The translations under genes and the position numbers were made by a program. From Pseudomonadota bacterium (lineage in GTDB: Bacteria; Pseudomonadota; Gammaproteobacteria; Xanthomonadales; Xanthomonadaceae), in the NCBI GenBank assembly GCA_018242365.1, contig JAFECB010000011.1, positions 62,001-126,000 on the forward strand: DNA of 64,000 nucleotides, in the 5' to 3' direction. The notes beneath the pieces are model-generated. The model was not told where the DNA came from, made no database searches, and was given only the letters and a program-made list of their open reading frames with translations. Shown here piece after piece: positions 39,067 through 49,400 of the stretch; position 1 is the first letter of the stretch, and each line of letters begins with the position of its first letter.

Positions 39067-40047
39067 TCACAACCCCAGCCGCATCCCCTCGCGAGCCACA
39101 TGGAAGCCCGCCTGCTCCACCGCGCGTGACTGCGGGCTGTCCACGCGCAGCAGCGGGTTGCTGTGGTTCATGTGGATGAAATAGATCTTGCCGCGTTCGC
39201 TGGCGGGCATGTCCGCGAGCAGGGCCGTGGTGTGGGTCACCAGCGGATGCGGGATTTCATCCATGTTGCGCCCGGGCAATTCGTCCATGCTGTAGAAAGT
39301 CGCATCGACCAAGGCGTAGTCCACCGTTTTCAGCACCTCGCGCAAGCTGCGTCCCCATTTTTCCCAGCGATCGATGTCGGGAATGAACAGCGCCGACTTG
39401 CTCGGTCCGCGGATGACGAAGCCCACGGTTTCCGAAAATTCGTCCCGATGCGGCACCCGCAGCGGCGTGACCGTGATCCCGCCGAGAAGCGGCGTGGCCT
39501 GCCCGTCCTCCAGCGGCTGCAAGGCGATGTTGTGCAGGGCCACCAGCTGACTCCACGGGCCGTTGTCGGACAGGAACGCGCGCATCCTCGGCATCGCGTA
39601 GACCGGCACGTCCTTCGCACCCATCACCTCGCGACCGAAATACATCAGGCCGGCGTAGTGGCCGATATGGGCATGGGTCAGGAACACGCCGCCGAAGGTG
39701 TAGCGCGTATCCGGCGCTTCGACTTCAAGCTTGTAGAACTGCTCGGGAAAATTCGGTGTGGCATCGAACAGGTATTTGCGCGATGCAGCAGGCACGATCA
39801 GCCCCAAGGATGCGGTCGGATGGCGCAGTTCGGGATGCTCCCAACCGGGCATGCAGTGCGGCTTGAAGCAGCCGGCTTGCGGGTAGCCGCCGTCCTGCGC
39901 GGTGCCGAGGACGTACAGATAGGGTGAATCTGGATGCTGTTCCAACGTCGCACCGGCAGTCGCTGGCGATGCACCGCCGGCAAGACCACTGAACACCAGC
40001 AGGGCCAGCGGCAACCACAGGGCCTGCATTCTCGTGACGACCGCCAT
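39067..40047 (-). CDS. Exported MBL-fold hydrolase, PqqB-like, with altered zinc motif
   Basis: A 326-residue protein with an N-terminal signal peptide (LWLPLALLVFSGLAGGASPA). The mature part resembles PqqB and its MBL-fold relatives: VLGTAQDGGYPQAGC near residue 47, a 'LFDATPNFPEQF' stretch, and MNHSNPLL near the C-terminus. The first metal motif reads LTHAHIGHYAGL, so the Asp of the usual HxHxDH is replaced by Gly. No other pqq genes are nearby. Hydrolytic activity is likely changed. The start could be the Met seven codons in. The substrate is unknown. Confidence 0.82.
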   Translation of the reverse strand: MAVVTRMQALWLPLALLVFSGLAGGASPATAGATLEQHPDSPYLYVLGTAQDGGYPQAGCFKPHCMPGWEHPELRHPTASLGLIVPAASRKYLFDATPNFPEQFYKLEVEAPDTRYTFGGVFLTHAHIGHYAGLMYFGREVMGAKDVPVYAMPRMRAFLSDNGPWSQLVALHNIALQPLEDGQATPLLGGITVTPLRVPHRDEFSETVGFVIRGPSKSALFIPDIDRWEKWGRSLREVLKTVDYALVDATFYSMDELPGRNMDEIPHPLVTHTTALLADMPASERGKIYFIHMNHSNPLLRVDSPQSRAVEQAGFHVAREGMRLGL

Positions 40048-40146
40048 GGCAACTCCCGTTCGCTTGCGCTGATCACCGCCATCCTAACGCCGGCAACCCG
40101 TCACCCTGCACCCGCGCCGACACGGAGCCGATGGCACAATGGCAGG

Positions 40147-40758
40147 ATGAAATCGATCTGCGTCTATTGCGGCTCCAATGCCGGCAACGACCCTGCCTAC
40201 GCCGCCCTCGCCCACGACTTGGGTACGCGCCTCGCTCGCGACGGCATCGCGCTGGTCTATGGCGGTGGCAATGTCGGCCTGATGGGAGTCGTGGCCGATG
40301 CCGTGCTGGCGGGCGGTGGCGAAGTGATCGGGGTGATCCCGCAGCAATTGGTGGATTGGGAAGTGGCGCACAAGGGCGTCACCCGGCTGGAAGTGGTCGA
40401 CTCCATGCATACCCGCAAGGCGCGGATGTTCGAGCTGGCCGATGGCTTCATCGCCCTGCCCGGTGGCTTCGGCACGCTCGACGAGATGTTCGAAATGCTG
40501 ACCTGGCGCCAGCTCGGCCTTGGCAAGAAGCCCTGCGCTTTTCTCGATGTCGGCGGCTTCTGGCAGCCGCTGATGGTGATGCTGGACAGCATGGTGCGCG
40601 AACGCTTCCTGCACGCCGACCAGCGCAACGACCTTTGGCATGGTCAGGACATCGACGGCCTGCTCGCCTGGATGCACGACTATGTGCCTGCGCAGGCCGA
40701 CAAATGGCTGGACGAGAAGCGCCGTAGCCAACTGAAGCTGACCTCGGAGGAGGTATGA
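40147..40758 (+). CDS. LOG-family protein (TIGR00730, cytokinin riboside phosphoribohydrolase type)
   Basis: A 203-residue Rossmann-type enzyme. The family motifs PGGFGTLDEMFEMLTW (about 97-112) and GGGNVGLMGVVADA are clear. Bacterial members hydrolyse nucleotide 5'-monophosphates to free bases and ribose 5-phosphate; plant and pathogen ones make cytokinins. The natural substrate here is uncertain. Its ATGA end overlaps acuI, so the pair is coupled. Confidence 0.92.
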   Translation: MKSICVYCGSNAGNDPAYAALAHDLGTRLARDGIALVYGGGNVGLMGVVADAVLAGGGEVIGVIPQQLVDWEVAHKGVTRLEVVDSMHTRKARMFELADGFIALPGGFGTLDEMFEMLTWRQLGLGKKPCAFLDVGGFWQPLMVMLDSMVRERFLHADQRNDLWHGQDIDGLLAWMHDYVPAQADKWLDEKRRSQLKLTSEEV

Positions 40759-41759
40759 ACCTGCCGGCGAGCTTCCGCGCCTTCCGCATCCACAATGACG
40801 CAGCGGGCTATCGCAGCGGGATCGAATCGATCACCCGCGATGACCTCAATCCCGGCGAAGTCGTCATCAAGACGGCCTGTTCCTCGGTCAACTACAAGGA
40901 CGCCCTCGCCGGCACCGGCAAGGGCAAGATCCTGCGCCAGTTTCCGCTGGTCGGCGGGATCGACATTGCCGGCCACGTCGTGGCTTCAACCGATGCAAAG
41001 TTCAAGGAAGGCGACGCGGTGCTGGTCACCGGCAGCGGCCTGTCGGAAACCCGCGATGGCGGTTACGCGGAATACGCGCGGCTGGATGCCCGCTGGGTGA
41101 TTCCCCTGCCCGCCGGCCTGAGCCTGCGCGAAGCGATGATCCTGGGCACCGCCGGCTTCACCGCCGCGCTCGGACTGCTGCGGATGGAGGACAATCGGCA
41201 ATCGCCCGACCTCGGCCCGCTGGCCGTCACTGGCGCCACCGGCGGGGTCGGTTCACTGGCGGTGGCGATCTACAGCCAGGCCGGCTACGAGGTCCACGCG
41301 ATCAGTGGCAAGCCCGAGCAGGCCAACTACCTGAAAGCGCTGGGCGCGACCGAGGTACTGGGACGTGAGGCGCTTTCTACAACCCGGCCAATGGACTCCG
41401 CCCGCTTCGGTGGCGGTCTCGACAACGTCGGCGGTCCGATGCTGGCCGCCCTGCTGGCGCACACGGCCGCCTACGGCAATGTCGCCAGCTGCGGGCTGGC
41501 CGCCTCGCCCGATCTGCACGCCACGGTGATGCCCTTCATCATCCGCGGGGTCTCCCTGCTTGGCGTGGCCTCGGCCGGCACCGCACGCGACATCCGCGAA
41601 GAAATCTGGCGGCGGCTGGCCGGGCCGTGGAAACCGCGCCAGCTCGACACCATCTGCACCCGTGAAGCCACGCTGGACGACCTTCCAGCGGTGTTTTCCA
41701 GCCTTTTGTCGGGACACGCACTCGGCAGGACGCTGGTTCGCATCGGCGATGCGGCCTGA
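40755..41759 (+). CDS. acuI: Acryloyl-CoA reductase-type medium-chain reductase (YhdH/AcuI)
   Basis: A 334-residue zinc-free medium-chain reductase. NYKDALAGTGKGKILRQFPL near residue 43 and the cofactor motif TGATGGVGSLAVAI near 157 match YhdH/AcuI, which reduce acryloyl-CoA to propanoyl-CoA with NADPH. The family also detoxifies reactive unsaturated compounds. It overlaps the LOG-family gene by 4 nt; a functional link is not evident. Confidence 0.9.
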   Translation: MNLPASFRAFRIHNDAAGYRSGIESITRDDLNPGEVVIKTACSSVNYKDALAGTGKGKILRQFPLVGGIDIAGHVVASTDAKFKEGDAVLVTGSGLSETRDGGYAEYARLDARWVIPLPAGLSLREAMILGTAGFTAALGLLRMEDNRQSPDLGPLAVTGATGGVGSLAVAIYSQAGYEVHAISGKPEQANYLKALGATEVLGREALSTTRPMDSARFGGGLDNVGGPMLAALLAHTAAYGNVASCGLAASPDLHATVMPFIIRGVSLLGVASAGTARDIREEIWRRLAGPWKPRQLDTICTREATLDDLPAVFSSLLSGHALGRTLVRIGDAA

Positions 41760-41763
41760 TCGC

Positions 41764-41791
41764 TTGCACGCGCAATCGCGTTGGCTACAAT
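41764..41791 (+). promoter_or_regulatory. Candidate promoter of the PilH-like gene
   Basis: TTGCAC (41764-41769) and TACAAT (41786-41791) are separated by 16 nt. A GGGGA ribosome-binding site lies 5 nt before the start codon at 41816. Confidence 0.55.
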
Positions 41792-41815
41792 TCAATCGTA
41801 CTCACGGGGACTTCC

Positions 41816-42193
41816 ATGGCTCGCATCCTGATTGTTGACGATTCGCCCTCCCAGCTGATGAGCATCCGTCGCGTGGTCGAGAAACTCGGCCACGATGCGC
41901 TCACCGCCGAAGATGGAGCGGCCGGCGTCGAAGCCGCCAAGCGCGAGATTCCTGATCTGGTGCTGATGGACGTGGTGATGCCGAACCTCAACGGCTTCCA
42001 GGCCACCCGCTCGATCACCCGCGAGCCGACCACGCGCCACATCCCGGTGATCCTGGTCACCACCAAGGATCAGGACACCGACCGCGTCTGGGGCATGCGT
42101 CAAGGCGCCAAGGCCTATATCACCAAGCCGTTCAGTGAAGCCGAGTTGTCGGCGCTGATCGCGCAGTACCTCGGTGGCCCCAGCGCCGCCTGA
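41816..42193 (+). CDS. Single-domain response regulator, PilH-like
   Basis: A 125-residue receiver with no output domain. The acidic pocket is ILIVDDSPSQL, the phospho-Asp is in PDLVLMDVVMPNLNGF near residue 52, and the switch residues are in VTTKDQDTDRVWGMRQGAKAYITKPF. The sequence resembles PilH/PilG of the Chp chemosensory system controlling type IV pilus motility. The other pil/chp genes are not in this window, so it is placed alone. Confidence 0.85.
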   Translation: MARILIVDDSPSQLMSIRRVVEKLGHDALTAEDGAAGVEAAKREIPDLVLMDVVMPNLNGFQATRSITREPTTRHIPVILVTTKDQDTDRVWGMRQGAKAYITKPFSEAELSALIAQYLGGPSAA

Positions 42194-42246
42194 GGCAGCT
42201 CGCCTGCGGCTGCGCCGCAAGCGATTCGTCTGATTCAAACCACCGA

Positions 42247-42266
42247 CGACCGCGTTTTCGCGGTCG
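42247..42266. terminator. Hairpin between convergent genes
   Basis: An 8-bp perfect stem CGACCGCG/CGCGGTCG with TTTT loop lies between the PilH-like gene and cbpA, which face each other. There is no strong T-run on either side, so termination is plausible but weak. Confidence 0.45.
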
Positions 42267-42272
42267 CCATGC

Positions 42273-43175
42273 TCAGTCCCGTCGCCAATCGTCGCCGAAC
42301 GCATCCCGCATCGCCGTGTAGGCGCTGCGCTGCGCACTGGTGTGCGCTTTCGGGGCGAGGATTTCCAATTCCACGATCTGGTCGCCCTGCACGCCGCCCG
42401 CCGTCGGCAGGCCACGGCCGCGCAGGCGCAACTTGCGACCCGATTCGGAGTCAGCAGGAATCTTCAATTCCACCGCGCCGCCCAAGGTCGGCACGTTCAA
42501 GGTCGCGCCCAACGCCGCTTCCCACGGCGCTACCGGCAGGATGTGGATGATGTTGCGGCCATCCACATCGAACTGTGGATCGGCGGCATATTCGATTTCC
42601 AGCAGCAGGTCGCGCCCGCCATTGCCCTGCTTGGCCAGCCGGATCACCTGACCCGGCTTCACGCCCTCGGGCACGCGCACGTCCAAGGTGCGGCCATTGA
42701 CGCTGATGCGCACGCTGCCACCGGCATAGACGGTCTGCAACGGCACCGCCAGCCTGGCGCGGGTATCGCCGGCCTGCGGCCCGCCACGCGCGTCCCCACC
42801 ACCCCGTCGACGGTTGCCGAACAGGTTCTCGAAGAAATCCGAGAACCCGCCACCGGCACCGCCACCGGCGAAGATTTCATCGAAATTGGGCTGCCCACCC
42901 GGCGCACGCCCGTAGCCGAAACCACCCGGCGGTGGACGCACCTGATCGCCGGAGCGATAGCCACCGGCGCGCAACTGGTCGTAGGCCGCGCGTTTCTGTG
43001 GATCGCGCAGAGCCTCGTAGGCTTCATTGATCGCCTTGAAGCGCTCCTCGGCACCTTTTTCCTTGCTGACATCCGGATGGTATTTGCGCGCCAAGCGTCG
43101 GTAGGCGGTCTTGATCTCCGCCTCGCCTGCGCCCGGTTCGACCCCGAGGATGGTGTAGTAATCCTTGAATTCCAT
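42273..43175 (-). CDS. cbpA: Curved-DNA-binding protein, DnaJ-type co-chaperone
   Basis: A 300-residue J-domain protein. The J domain occupies residues 1-70 with the HPD motif in ARKYHPDVS. A Gly/Arg/Phe-rich linker follows (about 75-125), then the C-terminal substrate-binding domains (ARLAVPLQTVYAGG and onward). The DnaJ zinc-finger cysteines are missing, which points to CbpA. It assists DnaK and can bind curved DNA. The ATG at 43175 is chosen because MEFKDYYTILGV is the family start. Confidence 0.92.
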   Translation of the reverse strand: MEFKDYYTILGVEPGAGEAEIKTAYRRLARKYHPDVSKEKGAEERFKAINEAYEALRDPQKRAAYDQLRAGGYRSGDQVRPPPGGFGYGRAPGGQPNFDEIFAGGGAGGGFSDFFENLFGNRRRGGGDARGGPQAGDTRARLAVPLQTVYAGGSVRISVNGRTLDVRVPEGVKPGQVIRLAKQGNGGRDLLLEIEYAADPQFDVDGRNIIHILPVAPWEAALGATLNVPTLGGAVELKIPADSESGRKLRLRGRGLPTAGGVQGDQIVELEILAPKAHTSAQRSAYTAMRDAFGDDWRRD

Positions 43176-43388
43176 TGCCTGCCCTTTGCGAACGACCGGC
43201 ATGCGCCGCTCGCCCTGCAATTCGAATGATCCACGTCGTGTATGGCGGCCATTTTACGGCAGCAGGCGATGGCGACAGGGATACCGGTGCGTTGCGATGC
43301 GCGCATCGTCGCGTGTTGTCGATTCGGCACGGCAATGCCGTACCTGTGCCACCATGCATCAATCAGCCCTCGACCCATGAGCGTCCGC

Positions 43389-43871
43389 ATGCATATCCAG
43401 CCGGGTGATCGCATCCCCGAAGCGATCCTGCAATACATCGACGATGGCGTGCGCAAGATCGATACCGTGGAACTGTTCGCGGATCGAAAAATGGTGCTGT
43501 TCGCGGTACCCGGTGCATTCACGCCGACCTGCTCGCAGCGCCACCTGCCCGGCTTCGTCGAGCATTTCGACGCGTTCCGCGAGCGCGGCATCGAGGTGGC
43601 CTGCATGGCGGTCAACGATCCCTTCGTGATGCAGGCCTGGGGCCAGAGTCAAGACGTGCCGGCCGGACTGCGGATGCTCGCCGACGGCAATGCCGACTTC
43701 ACCCGCGCACTGGGCATGAGCTTCGATGCCAGCGGTTACGGCATGGGCATCCGCAGCAAGCGCTTCGCGTTGTTTGCCGACAACGGTATCGTGCGTGCGG
43801 TGTGGATTGAGGCACCGGGCGAGTTCCGGGTCTCCGCGGCCGAGAACGTGTTAGCGCAATTGCCCGCTTGA
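43389..43871 (+). CDS. Peroxiredoxin, Prx5/glutaredoxin-dependent type
   Basis: A 160-residue thiol peroxidase. The peroxidatic Cys is in VPGAFTPTCSQRHLPGF near residue 46, the Prx5 signature. The conserved DPFVMQAWGQSQ and the late SAENVLAQLPA also fit. An in-frame ATG 12 nt upstream is an alternative start; the chosen one gives MHIQPGDRIPEA, the family norm. The last 21 nt overlap the end of convergent pbpC. Confidence 0.9.
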   Translation: MHIQPGDRIPEAILQYIDDGVRKIDTVELFADRKMVLFAVPGAFTPTCSQRHLPGFVEHFDAFRERGIEVACMAVNDPFVMQAWGQSQDVPAGLRMLADGNADFTRALGMSFDASGYGMGIRSKRFALFADNGIVRAVWIEAPGEFRVSAAENVLAQLPA

Positions 43872-46400
43872 GGCAGGCGTGGCGGCGGGCGCTGCGCAGC
43901 TCGCACATGGCTGCGGCTGAGGTTCCAGGATCGCGAACTTCAAGCTGTCCCACGCCCCGCTGTCGGCCAGTGCGGTCAGTTCATGCCGTCCGGGTGTGCT
44001 GAACACCTGCAGGAACGGATGCCCACCTTCGCTTTCGGCGAACCAACGCCCATCCAGCAGCCATTGCACCCGCCCGCTGGTGCCCAATGCACGCAGGCTG
44101 ACCCGCACGCCATCGGTCTGCCCGGGTGCGGCAGCCAATTGGCTGTCTGCATTGATGCCCTGGATACGCAGGGTTTCCAGCGCGCTGCGACCATCGTCTG
44201 CGCAATCGGCGGCGAGCGGCGGCAAGGACGACTGCGCGCGCCATTCCGCCGGCAACCACGGGCCCAGCAAGGCCGGCCAACGCGCGATCTGTGCCTGGCG
44301 CACGGTATGCGCCGCGGTGCACGCCGCCGACAAGCGCTGGCCGGTGGTCGCGTCCACCTCGAAGCGCTCGATGCCGGTGCTCCAGCGGCGTGCATCGCGT
44401 TCCGGGAAGGTCGGCGGGACCACGCCGTCCAGCGTCCACGCTTGCATGCGCTTCTTGCACAACTCCGCCGGCTGCGCATCCGCGGCGATGCCCAGTGGCC
44501 AGCACACGTCCACCTGCGCCACGCTGGCCGGGGCCGGCGCGTCGCGTGCATCGTTCGGCCCGCGCGGCAGACTATCCACGACTTCAAACAACAAGGGCAA
44601 GGCCGTGACTGCGCCGTACTGGCCCGGCAACGGCGTGCCATCCGGTCGGCCCACCCACACGCCCACCGTGTAACGCGGCGTGGTGCCCAGCGCCCAGGCG
44701 TCGCGGTAACCGAAGCTGGTGCCAGTCTTCCACGCCACCCGTGCACGCCGGCCGGTCTGGAACATGCCTTCCGGATCGCCAGGGCGGGCCGTGCCGGCGA
44801 GGATGTCGTGGATGATCCACGCTGCACCCGGCGACAGCACGCGGCGATCGATGTGGGGTGCATCCGGCGTGTAGCGCACCCGCCCGGCAATGCCGCCGCG
44901 CTGCAAGGCCGAGAACGCACCGACCAGATCCTCCAGCCTTGTGCCGGTGCCGCCGAGAATCAGGCTGAGATTGGGCGGCGCACCCAGCGGGAATTGCAGG
45001 CGGATGCCGGCGTGTTCCAGCCGCGCGGCGAATCTCGCCGGACCGATCCGATCCAGCAGGTCCACCGCCGGCACATTCAACGACAGACGCAAGGCCTCGG
45101 CTGCACCGATCGGGCCGTGGAACTCGGTGTCGAAATTGCTGGGTCGATAGCCACCAAACGACTGCGGCGCATCCACCAGCAGGCTTTCCGAATGGATCAA
45201 GCCTGCATCCAGCGCCATGCCGTAGAGGAAGGGCTTGAGCGTCGATCCGGGCGAACGCAATGCGCGCACCATGTCGACATGGCCCAGTCGCTCGCGATCA
45301 CCGAATTCGACCGAGCCGACATAGGCACGCGCCTCCATGCTGGCGTTGTCCACCACCAGCAAGGCCGCCGAGGTGCGCGGTGGCAGCGACGAGAAATACG
45401 CCTCGACACGCTCTTCCAGCGCGCGTTGCAGCGCCGGATCAATGGTGGTGACGATGCGCCGCGCCCGCGGCAGCTGCGCGTGCAGGCGCTGCGCCAGCAG
45501 GGCCGCGCTCAGCGGCGTGCGCAAGCGACGTGCAACCACGGTTTCGACACGCGCGTCCTGCACCTGTTCGCGCGTCCAGATACCGAGCTGGGCCATGCGT
45601 TTCAGCAATTTGTCGCGCGCGGCCTGCGCGGCTTCCGGATTGCGATCCGGCCGCAAGCGACTGGGTGATTGCGGCAACACCGCGAGCAAGCCCGCCTCGG
45701 CATGTGACAGTTTTCCCGCCGCCTTGCCCAGATAGGCCCAGCTGGCGGCTTCGACGCCTTCGATCGCGCCACCGAATGGTGCCCTTTCGAGATAGATCGT
45801 CAGGATCTCGCGCTTGGACAGATGCGCTTCCAGCTGCAGGGCGCGCAGGATCTGCCGCAGCTTGCCAGCGATGCTGCGGGTACCCGAGGCGTGGAGTTTC
45901 GGATCGACGATGCGTGCAACCTGCATGGTCAGGGTCGAGCCACCGGAGACGATCCTGCGCCCTGCCACCAGCTGCGCGCTCGCACGCAGCATCGCCACCG
46001 GATTGATGCCCGGGTGGTACCAGAACCAGCGATCTTCGTAGCCCAGCAGGGCCTGCAGGTACAGCGGCGAGACCTGTTCCGGCGTGGCCGGATAGCGCCA
46101 CACGCCATTGCCATCGGCAAAGGCGCGCAGCGGCGTGCCATCGCGCGCCACCACCACGGTGGACAGGTCGCGGCGACCCGGTAACGGCAGCGGGAAGGCG
46201 AGGTCGAGCACCAGCAGCAAGGCCAGCATCGCCGCCATCCCCCAGCGCAGCCACGGCAGCAAGGCGCGCAGCCTGCGCACATGCACCAACACTAGCGGCT
46301 TGCTCGTGACCACGAACGCGCCAACGCTTGCTTCAGGCCCATCCGTACTCGCGCGCACGCCTGCCCGATGCAGGTGCCCGGCGAGGCCAGGCCCCGCCAC
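43851..46400 (-). CDS. pbpC: Penicillin-binding protein 1C
   Basis: A bifunctional peptidoglycan glycosyltransferase/transpeptidase of up to 849 residues. After one membrane helix (LRWGMAAMLALLLVLDLAF) comes the glycosyltransferase domain with GYEDRWFWYHPG and SGGSTLTMQVARIV. The transpeptidase follows, with the SxxK Ser in RSPGSTLKPFL, SLN in LRLSLNVPAVD and KTGT in VAWKTGTSFGYRD, then the PBP1C C-terminal domain. No ATG precedes the membrane helix; the true start is one of several GTG codons (46400, 46292, 46286 or 46280). It is 27 nt downstream of yfaS, the usual partner. Confidence 0.93.
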   Translation of the reverse strand: MAGPGLAGHLHRAGVRASTDGPEASVGAFVVTSKPLVLVHVRRLRALLPWLRWGMAAMLALLLVLDLAFPLPLPGRRDLSTVVVARDGTPLRAFADGNGVWRYPATPEQVSPLYLQALLGYEDRWFWYHPGINPVAMLRASAQLVAGRRIVSGGSTLTMQVARIVDPKLHASGTRSIAGKLRQILRALQLEAHLSKREILTIYLERAPFGGAIEGVEAASWAYLGKAAGKLSHAEAGLLAVLPQSPSRLRPDRNPEAAQAARDKLLKRMAQLGIWTREQVQDARVETVVARRLRTPLSAALLAQRLHAQLPRARRIVTTIDPALQRALEERVEAYFSSLPPRTSAALLVVDNASMEARAYVGSVEFGDRERLGHVDMVRALRSPGSTLKPFLYGMALDAGLIHSESLLVDAPQSFGGYRPSNFDTEFHGPIGAAEALRLSLNVPAVDLLDRIGPARFAARLEHAGIRLQFPLGAPPNLSLILGGTGTRLEDLVGAFSALQRGGIAGRVRYTPDAPHIDRRVLSPGAAWIIHDILAGTARPGDPEGMFQTGRRARVAWKTGTSFGYRDAWALGTTPRYTVGVWVGRPDGTPLPGQYGAVTALPLLFEVVDSLPRGPNDARDAPAPASVAQVDVCWPLGIAADAQPAELCKKRMQAWTLDGVVPPTFPERDARRWSTGIERFEVDATTGQRLSAACTAAHTVRQAQIARWPALLGPWLPAEWRAQSSLPPLAADCADDGRSALETLRIQGINADSQLAAAPGQTDGVRVSLRALGTSGRVQWLLDGRWFAESEGGHPFLQVFSTPGRHELTALADSGAWDSLKFAILEPQPQPCASCAAPAATPASSGQLR

Positions 46401-46427
46401 GCAAGCGCTTCATCGCGCCGATCCCGC

Positions 46428-49400
46428 TCACGGCTCCACCACGGTGATGCTGGCCGGCAACGCGCGTCCGACGCCGCGTAGCTGCGGTCGATACATGTCC
46501 TCGACCAGCGGCGGCGGCACGGTGTAGACACCCGGGGTGACCGCACGCACCAGATAGAAGACATGCGAGGTCGAACCTGCATCGAGCTTGAGCGCGGCCA
46601 CGTAGCGATCCTCGCGGAACTCCTCGTGGCTGATGTCGGCGGAACCTGCGCGACTGTCGAGGTCGATGCCATCGATGGACACGCCGGACCACTGCTCGTC
46701 ACCGCCGAGGTTCATGTTCTCGATCTCGAGGCCGGCCGGCAGCAGGTCGGTGAGCAAGGCATTGCGGGTGGTCTCGTTGGAGGTGATCGACACGCGCACG
46801 ATGAGCGTTTCGCCTTCCTTGAGCGGTCGCGGCGTCCACGGCTTGCCATCGGTAGTGAACAACGCCCGCTCCACCTTGATATTGCTGGCATCCGGCGCCG
46901 GCGCACTGCGCGGGACGCCGGCGACGTCGAGGCTGGCAAAGAACGGCGGCTGGCCCTGCGGCAGGAAGCGCAGGCCGCTGGCAAGGGTTGCGTAGTCGAA
47001 ATCACGCGCGAAGCTGCGTGCCGCTGCAATCACCTCGGGCTTGCCGCCACTGGTCAGGGTGCCCGACACCTCGCGGGTCTGGTTCGCCAGCAGGGCCTTG
47101 CCCAGCCGTGCCAAGGCGATCTGTTCCTGTGTGCTGAGCCAGAACCATGGCGTGCTGCGCCGCGCGTCCAGTTCGCGGCCGAGGTCAATCACGCGTGCGT
47201 CATAGGCCGCCTTCGGATAGCCGCGCTCATGGGTCAACGCGATCATCAGCGCCATGTCGCGCAGCGGGCTGCCGTAATCGCCGACCCAGCCGGTGTGGGT
47301 GGGCTTGAACGCGAAGCCTTCGGCAATCGCCCGGTCGCCACGCACGCGGTCGCCCTGCATCGACAGCGCCAGGCCGAGGTGCACCAACGGCAAGCCGCGC
47401 ATGGTCTTGCCACGGTCGTTGTCGTACAGCCCGCGCAGCGTGCCCAGCGGTGCCCGATTGACCCGTGCCAATACATAGCCGGCATAGGCCTTGTAGGCGA
47501 ACTTGAGGTACTCGCGGTCGTCGCGTCCGTAGAACTGGACGCTGTCGGTCAGCAGGTCTTCACTGAGCCGCTGCAAGGACTTCTGCAGGACCGCATCGGG
47601 GATGGCGAAACCGGCGTCGCGGGCATCCAGCAGGAATTCGGCGACATAGGGCGTGATCAACGGATCGACGTCGTCGTCGTTGCCGCCCCACATCGAGAAG
47701 TGCCCGTTCGACACCTGCATCGCCGACAGCCTGCCGAATGCGCCATCCATGCGCGCACGTCGCTGCACGGCATCGAGGCCGGAGACACCGAAGCCGCGTG
47801 CGGTCGCCGCATCCAGCTCCAGTGCCGCATAGCCCTTGCTGGTGGTTTGCTCGGCGCAGCCATAGGGATAGTCCAACGCCCCCTTGAGCGCACTGCCAAA
47901 CGGGATCGGCGGCAAGGCGCTGACCTGCATCCGCGCCCGCACCGAACCCGGCAGCAGGCCATCGGCAATGCCACCATCGAGGCTGACCGCATCGCCGGCG
48001 CGCAGGGCCAGGGTGCGCGAGCGCATCACCGACGGCCACGCCGGCCGCACCGGCAGGTCATAGCTGCGATCCACCTTGAAGCCATTGCCCTCGACGCGGA
48101 CCCGCACCTTGGCGGTACCGAAGCCCTCCTGCGCAGACAGCGGGAAGCTCAGCGTCGATTTGGCCTGCGGGGCGAGGTTGAGCGAACGACTACCGCCCTC
48201 GATCCGTGCCGGGCCGATGCCGTCGATCATGACGTTGAAGCTGCCAGCCTTGCCGGTGTAATTGCTCACATCCAGCGTCACCGTGCCACGGTCGCCCGGT
48301 GCCATCACCCGCGGCATGCTGGCTTCGGCGACGATCGGCGCGCGCACCAGCACTTCGGAATCGCGATTGCCGTACTGGTTATCCGAATAGACCAGGGCGG
48401 ACACGCGCAAGGTGCCATTGAAATCCGGTGCTTGCAGGTTGACCCGTGCCACGCCACGCGCATCCAGTTGCACCGGCCCGGAGAACAAGTCCACGGTCTG
48501 CACGCGCGAGGTCGGTCTGCGCGCTTGTGGCAGCGCCGCCAGCGCCATGTCGCCACCGAAGCGGATGCGCGCGGTGCCGCCTTCGTAACTTTCGATCACC
48601 CGACCGTAGATGTCATACGCATCCACGCCAAGCCGACGCTGAGCGAAGAAATGTGCGTTCGCATCGGGCACCGGGTAACGGGTGATATTGAGAATGCCGA
48701 CATCGACCGCCGACAACGTGGCCCAGGCGCGCTTGCCGGCCAGCTGCGGTGCCGAGATCGCCACCTGCAAGGGTTCGCCCGGACGCACCTGCGGCTTGGC
48801 GGTCAGCGCGACCGCCACTCGGCGGTTGCTGCGATCCATCGGCACGAACACCTCGCCGACCGCGCGGCTCGGGGTGATCTTGCTGGCGGCACTGCCGCCA
48901 CGGAACACCAGCGCGGTGATGTAGACATCGTGGCGCTCCCAATCCTGAGTGACCGGGATTTCGACCACGGTGCCAGCCTTCACCTCGAGCGATCGCACGA
49001 ACAGCATGTGGTCGGTTTCGACCATCACCAGGCCCTGGCCGGAATGCGGCGGGGTCAGGGTGAGCTTGAGCGTGTCGCCGGCGTGGTAGGCGGTGCGATC
49101 CAGCGCCAGCTTGATCTTGTCCGGACGCGCATCGAGGCCACGATTCTCGTCGTCCCAGCCCCAACCGGCCTGGAAGGGATAGCGCATGGTCAGCCTGGTC
49201 TCGGGGTCATAGACATCGACCCGGTAATCGCCCCACTCCACCGGAAAATCAAAGCGGGTGGCCGTGGCTCCGGCATCCATGGTGCGGGTTTCGACGTTCT
49301 CGAAGCGGCGGGTGAAGTCGTAATTCCAGCCGCCATCGTCGTTGTGGGTCCAGTGGTACTGGCGGCGCTCGCGCACCAGGGTCACTTTCAGGCCCTTGAC

